Shown: piece after piece, positions 22,042 through 35,142 of the stretch | Numbering within the stretch: position 1 is the stretch's first letter | Layout of the letters: every line of letters begins with the position of its first letter | Assembly: GCF_029227915.1 (NCBI RefSeq) | Contig: NC_079883.1 | Location: 1,860,001 to 1,924,000 of the forward strand | DNA: 64,000 nt | Source: Hydractinia symbiolongicarpus | Taxonomy: Eukaryota > Cnidaria > Hydrozoa > Anthoathecata > Hydractiniidae | Reading direction: 5' to 3' | Notes under the pieces: model-generated | The model's input: the letters and a program-made list of their open reading frames with translations, nothing else | Told to the model about the DNA's origin: nothing | Database searches by the model: none | Translations under genes and position numbers: made by a program

Positions 22042-25000
22042 TTTATTTTAATATTTAGTTCGATATATCATTTTTCAGAGTGGGAAAAGTCGAAGCCGTT
22101 AGTGCGTGCCTAGGAAGTAGAGACATTTCCTAAAACTACATTTCATTGTCTTTCAAACGGTATCAGTCCGTTTGAGTTACAACGGTTGCGTCACATATTC
22201 GTACCAACATGTATTTAGCGATATTTTTGAGATATTGCTAGGTTGCATTGGTTTAACAAGTGGAACAATTGACTGTGGCACCTAATTGAACTGAGTTTGG
22301 ACTTTTACCTTAAGAATGTGATAAATGGAACAATTAGACAGTAATAATTAAGATTCTTCTTACTTTGGCATGAATGCTGAAACTCCACAGTTACACTGGA
22401 CGCTGTGTTAGATCTTTATTTAAATATTTAGTTCGACAAGTCATTTTTCAGAGTGGGATCAATCGAAGCCGTTAGTGCCCACCTAGGAAATAGGGACATT
22501 TTCTAAAACTACATTTCATTGACTTTTGAACGGTATCAGTCCGTTTGAGTTACAACGGTTGCGTCACATATTCGTACCAACATGTATTTAGCGATATTTT
22601 TGAGATATTGCTAGGTTGCATTGGTTTAACAAGTGGAACAATTGACTGTGGCACCTAATTGAACTGAGTTTGGACTTTTACCTTAAGAATGTGATAAATG
22701 GAACAATTAGACAGTAATAATTAAAATTCTTCTTACTTTGGAATGAATGCTGAAACTCCACAGTTACACTGGACGCTGTGTTAGATCTTTATCTAAATAT
22801 TTAGTTCGACAAGTCATTTTTCAGAGTGGGATCAATCGAAGCCGTTAGTGCGCGCCTAGGAAATAGGGACATTTTCTAAAACTACATTTCATTGACTTTT
22901 GAACGGTATCAGTCCGTTTGAGTTACAACGGTTGCGTCACATATTTTTACCAACATGTACTCAGCGATATTTTTCAGATATTGGTAGGTTGCATTGGTTT
23001 TAGAAGTGGAACGATTGACTGTGTCACCTACTTGAACTGATTCTGGACTTTGACGTTATAAATATGATAAATGATAAAAATGGACTCAAAGAACTAACAT
23101 TGATCTCACTTTGGTATGACTGCCGGAACTCCGCAGTTACACTGGGTGCTCTGTTAGCTCTTTATTTAAATATTTAGTTCGATAAGTCATTTCTCAGAGT
23201 GGGACCAATCGAAGCCGTTAGTGCGCGCCGAGGAAATAGAGACACTTTCTAAAACTACATTTCATTGACTTTCGAACGGTATCAGTCCGTTTGAGTTACA
23301 ACGGCTGCGTCACATATTCGAACCAGCATGTATTTAGCGAGATTTTCCCGATATTGCTAGGTTGCATTGGTTTTAAAAGTGGAACTATTGAACGTGGCAC
23401 CTAGTTGAACTGATCTTGAACTTTCGCCTTAAAAATGTGATAAATAGAACAATTAGAAATCAACAATTATGATTCTTTTTACTTTGGCATTAATACTGAG
23501 ACTCAGCAGTTACACTGGACGCTGTGTTAGCTCTTTATTTAAATAATTAGTTGGAGAAGTCATTTTTCCGAGTGGGACCAATCGAAGCTCTTAGTGCGCG
23601 CCTAGGAAATAGAGGCAGTTTCTAAAACTACATTTCATTGACTTTCGAACGGTATCAGTCCGTTTGAGTCACAACAGCCGCGTCACATATTCGTACCAAC
23701 ATGTATTTAGCGATATTTTATGATATTACTAGGTTGCATTGGTTTTAGAAGTGAAACAATTGACCGTGGGACCTAGTTGAACTGACTTTTGCCTTTTACC
23801 TTATAAATGTGACAAGTGCACTCTAACAATTAATATTCTGCGTTATTTGGCATGACTTCTGGAACTCTGCATTTACACTGGGCGCTCTGTTAGCTCTTTA
23901 TTTAAATATTTAGATCAATAAGTCATTTTTTACAGTGGTACCAATCGAAACCGTCAGTGTGCCCTGAAAAACTAGAGGCAGTTTCAAAAACTACATCTCA
24001 TTGACTTTCTAACGGTGTCAGTCCGTTTGAGTTACAACGGTTGCGTCACATATTAGTACCAACATGTATTTAGCGAGATTTTGACGATATTACTAGGGTG
24101 CATTGTTTTTAAAAGTGAAACTATTGAACGCGGTACCTAATTGAACTGATTTTGGACTTTTACCTTATAAATGTGATAAATGGAACAATTAGACAGTAAT
24201 AATTAAGATTCTTCTTACTTTGGCATGAATGCTGAAACTCCACAGTTACACTGGACGCTGTGTTAGATCTTTATTTAAATATTTAGTTCGACAAGTCATT
24301 TTTCAGATGGGATCAATCGAAGCCGTTAGTGCGCGCCTAGGAAATAGGGACATTTTCTAAAACTACCTTTCATTGACTTTTGAACGGTATCAGTCCGTTT
24401 GAGTTACAACGGTTGCGTCACATATTTTTACCAACATGTACTCAGCGATATTTTTCAGATATTGGTAGGTTGCATTGGTTTTAGAAGTGGAACGATTGAC
24501 TGTGTCACCTACTTGAACTGATTCTGGACTTTGACGTTATAAATATGATAAATAATAAAAATGGACTCGAAGAACTAACATTGATCTCACTTTGGTATGA
24601 CTGCAGGAACTCCGCAGTTACACTGGGTGCTCTGTTAGCTCCTTATTTAAATATTTAGTTCGATAAGTCATTTCTCAAAGTGGGACCAATCGAAGCCGTT
24701 AGTGCGCGCCGAGGAAATAGAGACACTTTCTAAAACTACATTTCATTGACTTTCGAACGGTATCAGTCCGTTTGATTTACAACGGCTGCGTCACATATTC
24801 GAACCAGCATGTATTTAGCGAGATTTTCCCGATATTGCTAGGTTGCATTGGTTTTAAAAGTGGAACTATTGAACGTGGCACCTAGTTGAACTGATCTTGG
24901 ACTTTCACCTTAAAAATGTGATAAATGGAACAATTAGAAACCAACAATTATGATTCTTCTTACTTTGGCATTAATACTGAGACTCAGCAGTTACACTGGC

Positions 25001-26016
25001 CGCTGTGTTAGCTCTTTATTTAAATAATTAGTTGGAGAAGTCATTTTTCCGAGTGGGACCAATAGAAGCTCTTAGTGCGCGCCTAGGAAATAGAGGCAGT
25101 TTCTAAAACTACATTTCATTGACTTTCGAACGGTATCAGTCCGTTTGAGTCACAACGGCGGCGTCACATATTCGTACCAACATGTATTTAGCGATATTTT
25201 TTGATATTACTAGGTTGCATTGGTTTTAGAGGTGAAACAATTGACCGTGGACCTAGTTGAACTGACTTTTGCCTTTTACCTTATAAATGTGACAAGTGCA
25301 CGCTAACAATTAATATTCTACGTACTTTGGCATGACTTCTGGAACTCCGCATTTACACTGGGCGCTCTGTTAGCTCTTTATTTAAATATTTAGATCAATG
25401 AGTCATTTTTTACAGTGGTACCAATCGAAACCGTCAGTGTGCCCTGAAAAAATAGAGGCAGTTTCAAAAACTACATCTCATTGACTTTCTAACGGTGTCA
25501 GTCCGGTTGAGTTACAACGGTTGCGTCACATATTAGTACCAACATGTATTTAGCGAGATTTTGACGATATTACTAGGGTGCATTGTTTTTAAAAGTGAAA
25601 CTATTGAACGCGGCACCTATTTGAAATGATTTTGGACTTTGACATTATAAATGTGATCAATGGAACAATTAGGCACCAATAATTAAAATTCTTCTTACTT
25701 TGGCATGAATGCTGAAACTCCGCAGTTACACTGGACGCTGTGTTAGCTCTTTATTTAAATATTTAGTTCGATAAGTCATTTTTCAGAGTCGGACCAATCG
25801 AAGCCGTTAGTGCGCGCCTAGGAGGTAGAGACATTTTGCAAATCTACGTTTCATTGACTTTCGAACGGTATCAGTCCGTTTGAGTTACAACGGTTGCGTC
25901 ACATATTCGTACCAACATGTATTTAGCGATATTTTTCAGATATTGCTAGGTTGCATTGGTTTTACAAGTGGAACGATTGACTTTGGGACCTAATTGAACT
26001 GATTTTGGACTTTGAA
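22017..26016 (+). repeat. 4829-bp higher-order block, copy 1
   Basis: About 4.0 kb (eleven monomers) is repeated at 26846-30845 with an offset of 4829-4830 bp. Landmarks: GTGGGAAAAGTCGAAGCC at 22080 and 26909, and the two-base-shortened TTCAGATGGGATC at 24302 and 29131. A one-base difference near 25250 (GTGGACC versus GTGGGACC) shifts the offset to 4830. The remaining part, 26017-26845, belongs only to copy 1. Confidence 0.9.
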
Positions 26017-26845
26017 ATTATAAATATGATAAATGAAAAAAAAATGGACTCAAAGAATTAACATTGATCCCACTTTGGTATGACTGATGGAAATCCGCAG
26101 TTACACAGTGCGCTCTGTTAGCTCTTTATTTAAATATTTAGATCAATAAGTCATTTTTTACAGTGGGACCAATCAAAGCCGTCAGCGCGCGTCGAAGAAA
26201 TAAAGACAGTTTGTCAAACTACATTTCATTGACTTTTGAACAGTATCAGTCCGTTTGAGTTACAACGGTTGCGTCACATATTTTTACCAACATGTACTCA
26301 GCGATATTTTTCAGATATTGGTAGGTTGCATCGGTTTTAGAAGTGGAACGATTGACTGTGTAACCTACTTGTACTGATTCCGGACTTTGACGTTATAAAT
26401 ATGATTAATGATAAAAATGGACTCAAAGAACTAACATTGATCTCACTTTTGTATGACTGCCGGAACTCCGCAGTTACACTGGGTGCTCTGTTAGTTCTTT
26501 ATTTAAATATTTAGTTCGATAAGTCATTTCTCAAAGTGGGACAAATCAAAGCCGTTAGTGCGCGCCGAGGAAATGGAGACACTTTCTAAAACTACATTTC
26601 ATTGACTTTCGAACGGTATCAGTCCGTTTGAGTTACAACGGCTGCGTCACATATTCGAACCAGCATGTATTTAGCGAGATTTTTCCGATATTGCTAGGTT
26701 GCATTGGTTTTAAAAGTGAAACTATTGAACGTGGGACCTAGTTGAACTGATCTTGGACTTTCGCCTTAAAAATGTGATAAATGGAACAATTAGAAACCAA
26801 CGATTATGATTCTTCTTACTTTGGCATTAATACTGAGACTCAGCA
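26017..26845 (+). repeat. Tail of block copy 1, related to 19.9-20.6 kb
   Basis: This part is not repeated after copy 2. It resembles ~19.9-20.55 kb, sharing GAACAGTATCAGTCC, CTACTTGTACTGATTC and CTCAAAGTGGGACAAATCAA. At ~26846 the sequence switches back to the start of the 4829-bp block, inside GCAGTTACACTGGACGCTG, a segment common to most monomers. Confidence 0.7.
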
Positions 26846-29800
26846 GTTACACTGGACGCTGTGTTAGCTCTTTATTTTAATATTTAGTTCGATATATCAT
26901 TTTTCAGAGTGGGAAAAGTCGAAGCCGTTAGTGCGTGCCTAGGAAGTAGAGACATTTCCTAAAACTACATTTCATTGTCTTTCAAACGGTATCAGTCCGT
27001 TTGAGTTACAACGGTTGCGTCACATATTCGTACCAACATGTATTTAGCGATATTTTTGAGATATTGCTAGGTTGCATTGGTTTAACAAGTGGAACAATTG
27101 ACTGTGGCACCTGATTGAACTGAGTTTGGACTTTTACCTTAAGAATGTGATAAATGGAACAATTAGACAGTAATAATTAAGATTCTTCTTACTTTGGCAT
27201 GAATGCTGAAACTCCACAGTTACACTGGACGCTGTGTTAGATCTTTATTTAAATATTTAGTTCGACAAGTCATTTTTCAGAGTGGGATCAATCGAAGCCG
27301 TTAGTGCCCACCTAGGAAATAGGGACATTTTCTAAAACTACATTTCATTGACTTTTGAACGGTATCAGTCCGTTTGAGTTACAACGGTTGCGTCACATAT
27401 TCGTACCAACATGTATTTAGCGATATTTTTGAGATATTGCTAGGTTGCATTGGTTTAACAAGTGGAACAATTGACTGTGGCACCTAATTGAACTGAGTTT
27501 GGACTTTTACCTTAAGAATGTGATAAATGGAACAATTAGACAGTAATAATTAAGATTCGTCTTACTTTGGCATGAATGCTGAAACTCCACAGTTACACTG
27601 GACGCTGTGTTAGATCTTTATTTAAATATTCAGTTCGACAAGTCATTTTTCAGAGTGGGATCAATCGAAGCCGTTAGTGCGCGCCTAGGAAATAGGGACA
27701 TTTTCTAAAACTACATTTCATTGACTTTTGAACGGTATCAGTCCGTTTGAGTTACAACGGTTGCGTCACATATTTTTACCAACATGTACTCAGCGATATT
27801 TTTCAGATATTGGTAGGTTGCATTGGTTTTAGAAGTGGAACGATTGACTGTGTCACCTACTTGAACTGATTCTGGACTTTGACGTTATAAATATGATAAA
27901 TGATAAAAATGGACTCAAAGAACTAACATTGATCTCACTTTGGTATGACTGCCGGAACTCCGCAGTTACACTGGGTGCTCTGTTAGCTCTTTATTTAAAT
28001 ATTTAGTTCGATAAGTCATTTCTCAGAGTGGGACCAATCGAAGCCGTTAGTGCGCGCCGAGGAAATAGAGACACTTTCTAAAACTACATTTCATTGACTT
28101 TCGAACGGTATCAGTCCGTTTGAGTTACAACGGCTGCGTCACATATTCGAACCAGCATGTATTTAGCGAGATTTTCCCGATATTGCTAGGTTGCATTGGT
28201 TTTAAAAGTGGAACTATTGAACGTGGCACCTAGTTGAACTGATCTTGAACTTTCGCCTTAAAAATGTGATAAATAGAACATTTAGAAATCAACAATTATG
28301 ATTCTTTTTACTTTGGCATTAATACTGAGACTCAGCAGTTACACTGGACGCTGTGTTAGCTCTTTATTTAAATAATTAGTTGGAGAAGTCATTTTTCCGA
28401 GTGGGACCAATCGAAACTCTCAGTGCGCGCCTAGGAAATAGAGGCAGTTTCTAAAACTACATTTCATTGACTTTCGAACGGTATCAGTCCGTTTGAGTCA
28501 CAACGGCCGCGTCACATATTCGTACCAACATGTATTTAGCGATATTTTTTGATATTACTAGGTTGCATTGGTTTTAGAAGTGAAACAATTGACCGTGGGA
28601 CCTAGTTGAACTGACTTTTGCCTTTTACCTTATAAATGTGACAAGTGCACTCTAACAATTAATATTCTGCGTTATTTGGCATGACTTCTGGAACTCTGCA
28701 TTTACACTGGGCGCTCTGTTAGCTCTTTATTTAAATATTTAGATCAATAAGTCATTTTTTACAGTGGTACCAATCGAAACCGTCAGTGTGCCCTGAAAAA
28801 ATAGAGGCAGTTTCAAAAACTACATCTCATTGACTTTCTAACGGTGTCAGTCAGTTTGAGTTACAACGGTTGCGTCACATATTAGTACCAACATGTATTT
28901 AGCGAGATTTTGACGATATTACTAGGGTGCATTGTTTTTAAAAGTGAAACTATTGAACGCGGTACCTAATTGAACTGATTTTGGACTTTTACCTTATAAA
29001 TGTGATAAATGGAACAATTAGACAGTAATAATTAAGATTCTTCTTACTTTGGCATGAATGCTGAAACTCCACAGTTACACTGGACGCTGTGTTAGATCTT
29101 TATTTAAATATTTAGTTCGACAAGTCATTTTTCAGATGGGATCAATCGAAGCCGTTAGTGCGCGCCTAGGAAATAGGGACATTTTCTAAAACTACCTTTC
29201 ATTGACTTTTGAACGGTATCAGTCCGTTTGAGTTACAACGGTTGCGTCACATATTTTTACCAACATGTACTCAGCGATATTTTTCAGATATTGGTAGGTT
29301 GCATTGGTTTTAGAAGTGGAACGATTGACTGTGTCACCTACTTGAACTGATTCTGGACTTTGACGTTATAAATATGATAAATAATAAAAATGGACTCAAA
29401 GAACTAACATTGATCTCACTTTGGTATGACTGCAGGAACTCCGCAGTTACACTGGGTGCTCTGTTAGCTCTTTATTTAAATATTTAGTTCGATAAGTCAT
29501 TTCTCAAAGTGGAACCAATCGAAGCCGTTAGTGCGCGCCGAGGAAATAGAGACACTTTCTAAAACTACATTTCATTGACTTTCGAACGGTATCAGTCCGT
29601 TTGAGTTACAACGGCTGCGTCACATATTCGAACCAGCATGTATTTAGCGAGATTTTCCCGATATTGCTAGGTTGCATTGGTTTTAAAAGTGGAACTATTG
29701 AACGTGGCACCTAGTTGAACTGATCTTGGACTTTCACCTTAAAAATGTGATAAATGGAACAATTAGAAACCAACAATTATGATTCTTCTTACTTTGGCAT

Positions 29801-30845
29801 TAATACTGAGACTCAGCAGTTACACTGGCCGCTGTGTTAGCTCTTTATTTAAATAATTAGTTGGAGAAGTCATTTTTCCGAGTGGGACCAATCGAAGCTC
29901 TTAGTGCGCGCCTAGGAAATAGAGGCAGTTTCTAAAACTACATTTCATTGTTTTTCGAACGGTATCAGTCCGTTTGAGTCACAACGGCGGCGTCACATAT
30001 TCGTACCAACATGTATTTAGCGATATTTTTTGATATTACTAGGTTGCATTGGTTTTAGAGGTGAAACAATTGACCGTGGGACCTAGTTGAACTGAGTTTT
30101 GCCTTTTACCTTATAAATGTGACAAGTGCACGCTAACAATTAATATTCTACGTACTTTGGCATGACTTCTGGAACTCCGCATTTACACTGGGCGCTCTGT
30201 TAGCTCTTTATTTAAATAATTAGATCAATGAGTCATTTTTTACAGTGGTACCAATCGAAACCGTCAGTGTGCCCTGAAAAAATAGAGGCAGTTTCAAAAA
30301 CTACATCTCATTGACTTTCTAACGGTGTCAGTCCGGTTGAGTTACAACGGTTGCGTCACATATTAGTACCAACATGTATTTAGCGAGATTTTGACGATAT
30401 TACTAGGGTGCATTGTTTTTAAAAGTGAAACTATTGAACGCGGCACCTATTTGAAATGATTTTGGACTTTGACATTATAAATGTGATCAATGGAACAATT
30501 AGGCACCAATAATTAAAATTCTTCTTACTTTGGCATGAATGCTGAAACTCCGCAGTTACACTGGACGCTGTGTTAGCTCTTTATTTAAATATTTAGTTCG
30601 ATAAGTCATTTTTCAGAGTGGGACCAATCGCAGCCGTTAGTGCGCGCCTAGGAGGTAGAGACATTTTGCAAATCTACGTTTCATTGACTTTCGAACGGTA
30701 TCAGTCCGTTTGAGTTACAACGGTTGCGTCACATATTCGTACCAACATGTATTTAGCGATATTTTTCAGATATTGCTAGGTTGCATTGGTTTTACAAGTG
30801 GAACGATTGACTTTGGGACCTAATTAAACTGATTTTGGTCTTTGA
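26846..30845 (+). repeat. 4829-bp higher-order block, copy 2
   Basis: This is the second copy of 22017-26016. It ends at a sharp breakpoint near 30845, after TTTGGTCTTTGAAG, where copy 1 continues with AATTATAAATATG and copy 2 with the inserted segment of the 424-bp monomer. The block's 5' junction falls within a conserved monomer segment. Confidence 0.9.
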
Positions 30846-31003
30846 AGACTCAAAGAATTGACTGTGGCACCTAATTGAACTGATTCTGGACTGTGACGTT
30901 ATAAATGTGATAAATGAAAAAAATGGGCTCAAAGAATTAACATTGATCCCACTTTGGTATGACTGATGGAAACCCGCAGTTACACTGTGCGCTCTGTTAG
31001 CTC
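30580..31003 (+). repeat. 424-bp expanded satellite monomer, copy 1
   Basis: This monomer has ~51 extra bases. After GACTTTGGGACCTAATT and a CTTTGAAG, the sequence jumps to ACTCAAAGAATT (normally ~40 bp downstream), then back to GACTGTGGCACCTAATTGAAC, so the GAC...ACCTAATT...CTGGAC segment occurs twice. It resembles a double template switch using short homologies (ATT, GA). Confidence 0.85.
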
Positions 31004-32473
31004 TTTATTTAAATATTTAGATCAATAAGTCATATTTTACAGTGGGACCAATCAAAGCCGTCAGCGCGCGTTGAAGAAATAAAGACAGTTTCTAAAACTA
31101 AATTTCATTGACTTTTGAACCGTATCAGTCCGTTTGATTTACAACGGTTGCGTCACATATCTGTACCAACATGTACTTAGCGATATTTTTCTGATATTAC
31201 TAGGTTGCATTAATTTTAGATGTGAAACTATTGAACGAGGTACCTAGTTGAACTGATTTTGGACTTTTACCTTATAAATGTGATAAATGGAACAATTAGA
31301 CACTAATAATTAAGATTCTTCTTATTTTGGCATGAATGCTGAAACTCCGCAGTTACACTAGGCGCTGTGTTAGCTCTTTATTTAAATATTTAGTTCGATA
31401 TGTTATTTTTCAGAGTGGGACAAAACGAAGCCGTTAGTGCGCGCCTAGGAAGTAAAGACATTTTCTAAAACTACATTTCATTGTCTTTCGAACGGTATCA
31501 TTCCGTTTGAGTTACAACGGTTGCGTCACATATTCGTACCAACATGTATTTAGCGATATTTTTGATATTATTAGGTTGCATTGGTTTTAGAAGCGAAACA
31601 ATTGACTGTGGGACCTAGTTGAACTGACTTTTGCCTTTTACCTTATAAATGTGACAAGTGCACTCCAACAATTAACATTCTACGTACTTTGGAATGACTT
31701 CTGGAACTCCGCAGTTACACTGGGCGCTCTGTTAGCTCTTTATTTAAATATTAAGATCAATAAGTCATTTTTTACAGTGGGACCAATCAAAGCCGTCAGC
31801 GCGCGTTGAAGAAATAAAGACAGTTTCTAAAACTAAATTTCATTGACTTTTGAACCGTATCAGTCCGTTTGATTTACAACGGTTGCGTCACATATCTGTA
31901 CCAACATGTACTTAGCGATATTTTTCTGATATTACTAGGTTGCATTAATTTTAGATGTGAAACTATTGAACGAGGTACCTAGTTGAACTGATTTTGGACT
32001 TTTACCTTATAAATGTGATAAATGGAACAATTAGACACTAATAATTAAGATTCTTCTTATTTTGGCATGAATGCTGAAACTCCGCAGTTACACTAGGCGC
32101 TGTGTTAGCTCTTTATTTAAATATTTAGTTCGATATGTTATTTTTCAGAGTGGGACAAAACGAAGCCGTTAGTGCGCGCCTAGGAAGTAAAGACATTTTC
32201 TAAAACTACATTTCATTGTCTTTCGAACGGTATCATTCCGTTTGAGTTACAACGGTTGCGTCACATATTCGTACCAACATGTATTTAGCGATATTTTTGA
32301 TATTATTAGGTTGCATTGGTTTTAGAAGCGAAACAATTGACTGTGGGACCTAGTTGAACTGACTTTTGCCTTTTACCTTATAAATGTGACAAGTGCACTC
32401 CAACAATTAACATTCTACGTACTTTGGAATGACTTCTGGAACTCCGCAGTTACACTGGGCGCTCTGTTAGCTC
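31004..32473 (+). repeat. 735-bp dimer, two tandem copies
   Basis: Copies 31004-31738 and 31739-32473 each consist of a 373- and a 362-bp monomer. They are almost identical by eye; the clearest difference is CATATTTTAC versus CATTTTTTAC near 31031 and 31766. Shared markers are ATTTTAGATGTGAAAC, CGAGGTACC and the ATATTAAGATC box variant. A related, more diverged dimer follows the second 424-bp monomer at 33633-34367. Confidence 0.88.
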
Positions 32474-34739
32474 TTTATTTAAATATTAAGATCAATAAGT
32501 CATTTTTTACAGTGGTACCATCGAAGCCGTCAGTGTGCCCTGAAAAAATAGAGGCAGTTTCAAAAACTACATTTCATTGACTTTCGAACGGTATCAGTCC
32601 GTTTGAGTCACAACGGCGGCGTCACATATTCGTACCAACATGTATTTAGCGATATTTTTTGATATTACTAGGTTGCATTGGTTTTAGAGGTGAAACAATT
32701 GACCGTGGGAGCTAGTTGAACTGACTTTTGCCTTTTACCTTATAAATGTGACAAGTGCACGCTAACAATTAATATTCTACGTACTTTGGCATGACTTCTG
32801 GAACTCCGCATTTACACTGGGCGCTCTGTTAGCTCTTTATTTAAATAATTAGATCAATGAGTCATTTTTTACAGTGGTACCAATCGAAACCGTCAGTGTG
32901 CCCTGAAAAAATAGAGGCAGTTTCAAAAACTACATCTCATTGACCTTCTAACGGTGTCAGTCCGGTTGAGTTACAACGGTTGCGTCACATATTAGTACCA
33001 ACATGTATTTAGCGAGATTTTGACGATATTACTAGGGTGCATTGTTTTTAAAAGTGAAACTATTGAACGCGGCACCTATTTGAACTGATTTTGGACTTTT
33101 ACCTTATAAATGTGATAAATGGAACAATTAGACACCAATAATTAAAATTCTTCTTACTTTGGCATGAATGCTGAAACTCCGCAGTTACACTGGACGCTGT
33201 GTTAGCTCTTTATTTAAATATTTAGTTCGATAAGTCATTTTTCAGAGTGGGACCAATCGAAGCCGTTAGTGCGCGCCTAGGAGGTAGAGACATTTTGCAA
33301 ATCTACGTTTCATTGACTTTCGAACGGTATCAGTCCGTTTGAGTTACAACGGTTGCGTCACATATTCGTACCAACATGTATTTAGCGATATTTTTCAGAT
33401 ATTGCTAGGTTGCATTGGTTTTACAAGTGGAACGATTGACTTTGGGACCTAATTGAACTGATTTTGGACTTTGAAGACTCAAAGAATTGACTGTGGCACC
33501 TAATTGAACTGATTCTGGACTGTGACGTTATAAATGTGATAAATGAAAAAAATGGGCTCAAAGAATTAACATTGATCCCACTTTGGTATGACTGATGGAA
33601 ACCCGCAGTTACACTGTGCGCTCTGTTAGCTCTTTATTTAAATATTTAGATCAATAAGTCATTTTTTACAGTGGGACCAATCAAAGCCGTCAGCGCGCGT
33701 TGAAGAAATAAAGACAGTTTCTAAAACTAAATTTCATTGACTTTTGAACCGTATCAGTCCGTTTGATTTACAACGGTTGCGTCACATATCTGTACCAACA
33801 TGTACTTAGCGATATTTTTCTGATATTACTAGGTTGCATTGTTTTTTAAAGTGAAACAATTGACCGTGGGACCTAGTTGAACTGATTTTGGACTTTTACC
33901 TTATAAATGTGATAAATGGAACAATTAGACACCAAAAATTAAGATTCTTCTTATTGTGGCATGAATGCTGAAACTCCGCAGTTACACTGGACGCTGTGTT
34001 AGCTCTTTATTTAAATATTTAGTTCGATATGTCATTTTTCAGAGTGGGACAAATCGAAGCCCTTAGTGCGCGCCTAGGAAGTAGAGACATTTTCTAAAAC
34101 TACATTTCATTGTCTTTCGAACGGTATCAGTCCGTTTGAGTTACAACGGTTGCGTCACATATTCGTACCAACATGTATTTAGCGATATTTTTGATATTAT
34201 TAGGTTGCATTGGTTTTAGAAGCGAAACAATTGACTGTGGGACCTAGTTGAACTGACTTTTGCCTTTTACCTTATAAATGTGACAAGTGCACTCCAACAA
34301 TTAACATTCTACGTACTTTGGAATGACTTCTGGAACTCCGCAGTTACACTGGGCGCTCTGTTAGCTCTTTATTTAAATATTAAGATCAATAAGTCATTTT
34401 TTACAGTGGTACCATCGAAGCCGTCAGTGTGCCCTGAAAAAATAGAGGCAGTTTCAAAAACTACATTTCATTGACTTTCTAACGGTGTCAGTCCGTTTGA
34501 GTAACAACGGTTGGGTCACATATTAGTACCAACATGTTTTTAGCGAAATTTTGCCGATATTACTAGGTTGCATTGTTTTTAAAAGTGAAACTATTGAACG
34601 CGTCACCTATTTGAAATGATTTTGGACTTTTACCTTATAAATGTGATAAATGGAACAATTAGACAGTAATAATTAAGATTCTTCTTACTTTGGCATGAGT
34701 GCTGAAACTCCGCAGTTACACTGGACGCTGTGTTAGCTC
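32474..34739 (+). repeat. Satellite block with second copy of the 424-bp/735-bp module
   Basis: Boxes lie at 32474, 32836, 33209, 33633, 34006 and 34368. The segments at 32386-32580 and 34280-34474 are identical, offset 1894, including ACAGTGGTACCATCG, which lacks the two A residues usual in ACCAATCG. No gene is present. Short open frames repeated here follow the satellite sequence. Confidence 0.8.
33209..33632 (+). repeat. 424-bp expanded satellite monomer, copy 2
   Basis: It has the same internal duplication and breakpoints as 30580-31003, at offset 2629, so it is a descendant of the same event. It is part of a larger repeated block, 30580-31739 versus 33209-34368. Confidence 0.85.
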
Positions 34740-35033
34740 TGAAGTTTTATACAACTGTTGCATCACATGTTTGTACCAACACGTACTTAGCGGTATTTTT
34801 CCAATATTGCTAGGTTGCATTGGTTTAAAAAGTGGAACGATATTTTTGAGATATTGCTAGGTTGCATTGGTTTAACAAGTGGAACAATTGACTGTGGCAC
34901 CTAATTGAACTGAGTTTGGACTTTTACCTTAAGAATGTGATAAATGGGACAATTGGACTCCAACAATTACCATTCTTCTTACTTTGAGATAACTTCTGGA
35001 ACTCTGCAGTTACACTAGACGCTGTGTTAGCTC
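34740..35033 (+). repeat. 294-bp rearranged satellite monomer
   Basis: The first ~125 bp after GCTCT are missing, as in the 247-bp family (GAAGTTTTATACAACTG). In addition, a ~50-bp segment TTGCTAGGTTGCATTGGTTT...GTGGAACGA is duplicated internally, with GATATTTTTGAGATATTG joined directly to GTGGAAC. It could be the founder or a diverged relative of the 247-bp monomers downstream. Confidence 0.85.
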
Positions 35034-35142
35034 TTTATTTAAATATTTTTCAATGGAACAATTGGGCACCAATAATTAAAATTCTTCTTACTTTGGCATG
35101 AATGCTGAAACTCCGTAGTTACACTGGGCGCTGTGTTAGCTC
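35034..35142 (+). repeat. 109-bp truncated satellite monomer
   Basis: The box at 35034 reads TTTATTTAAATATTT and runs directly into TTCAATGGAACAATTGGG, skipping ~264 bp. It sits immediately after the 294-bp monomer, so two rearranged units are adjacent. Confidence 0.88.

Noticed and set aside
32386-32580. 64-codon open frame repeated at 34280, and a related one at 6952-7179
   Set aside because: These are satellite frames that stay open by chance. The repetition comes from DNA duplication, not from coding constraint.
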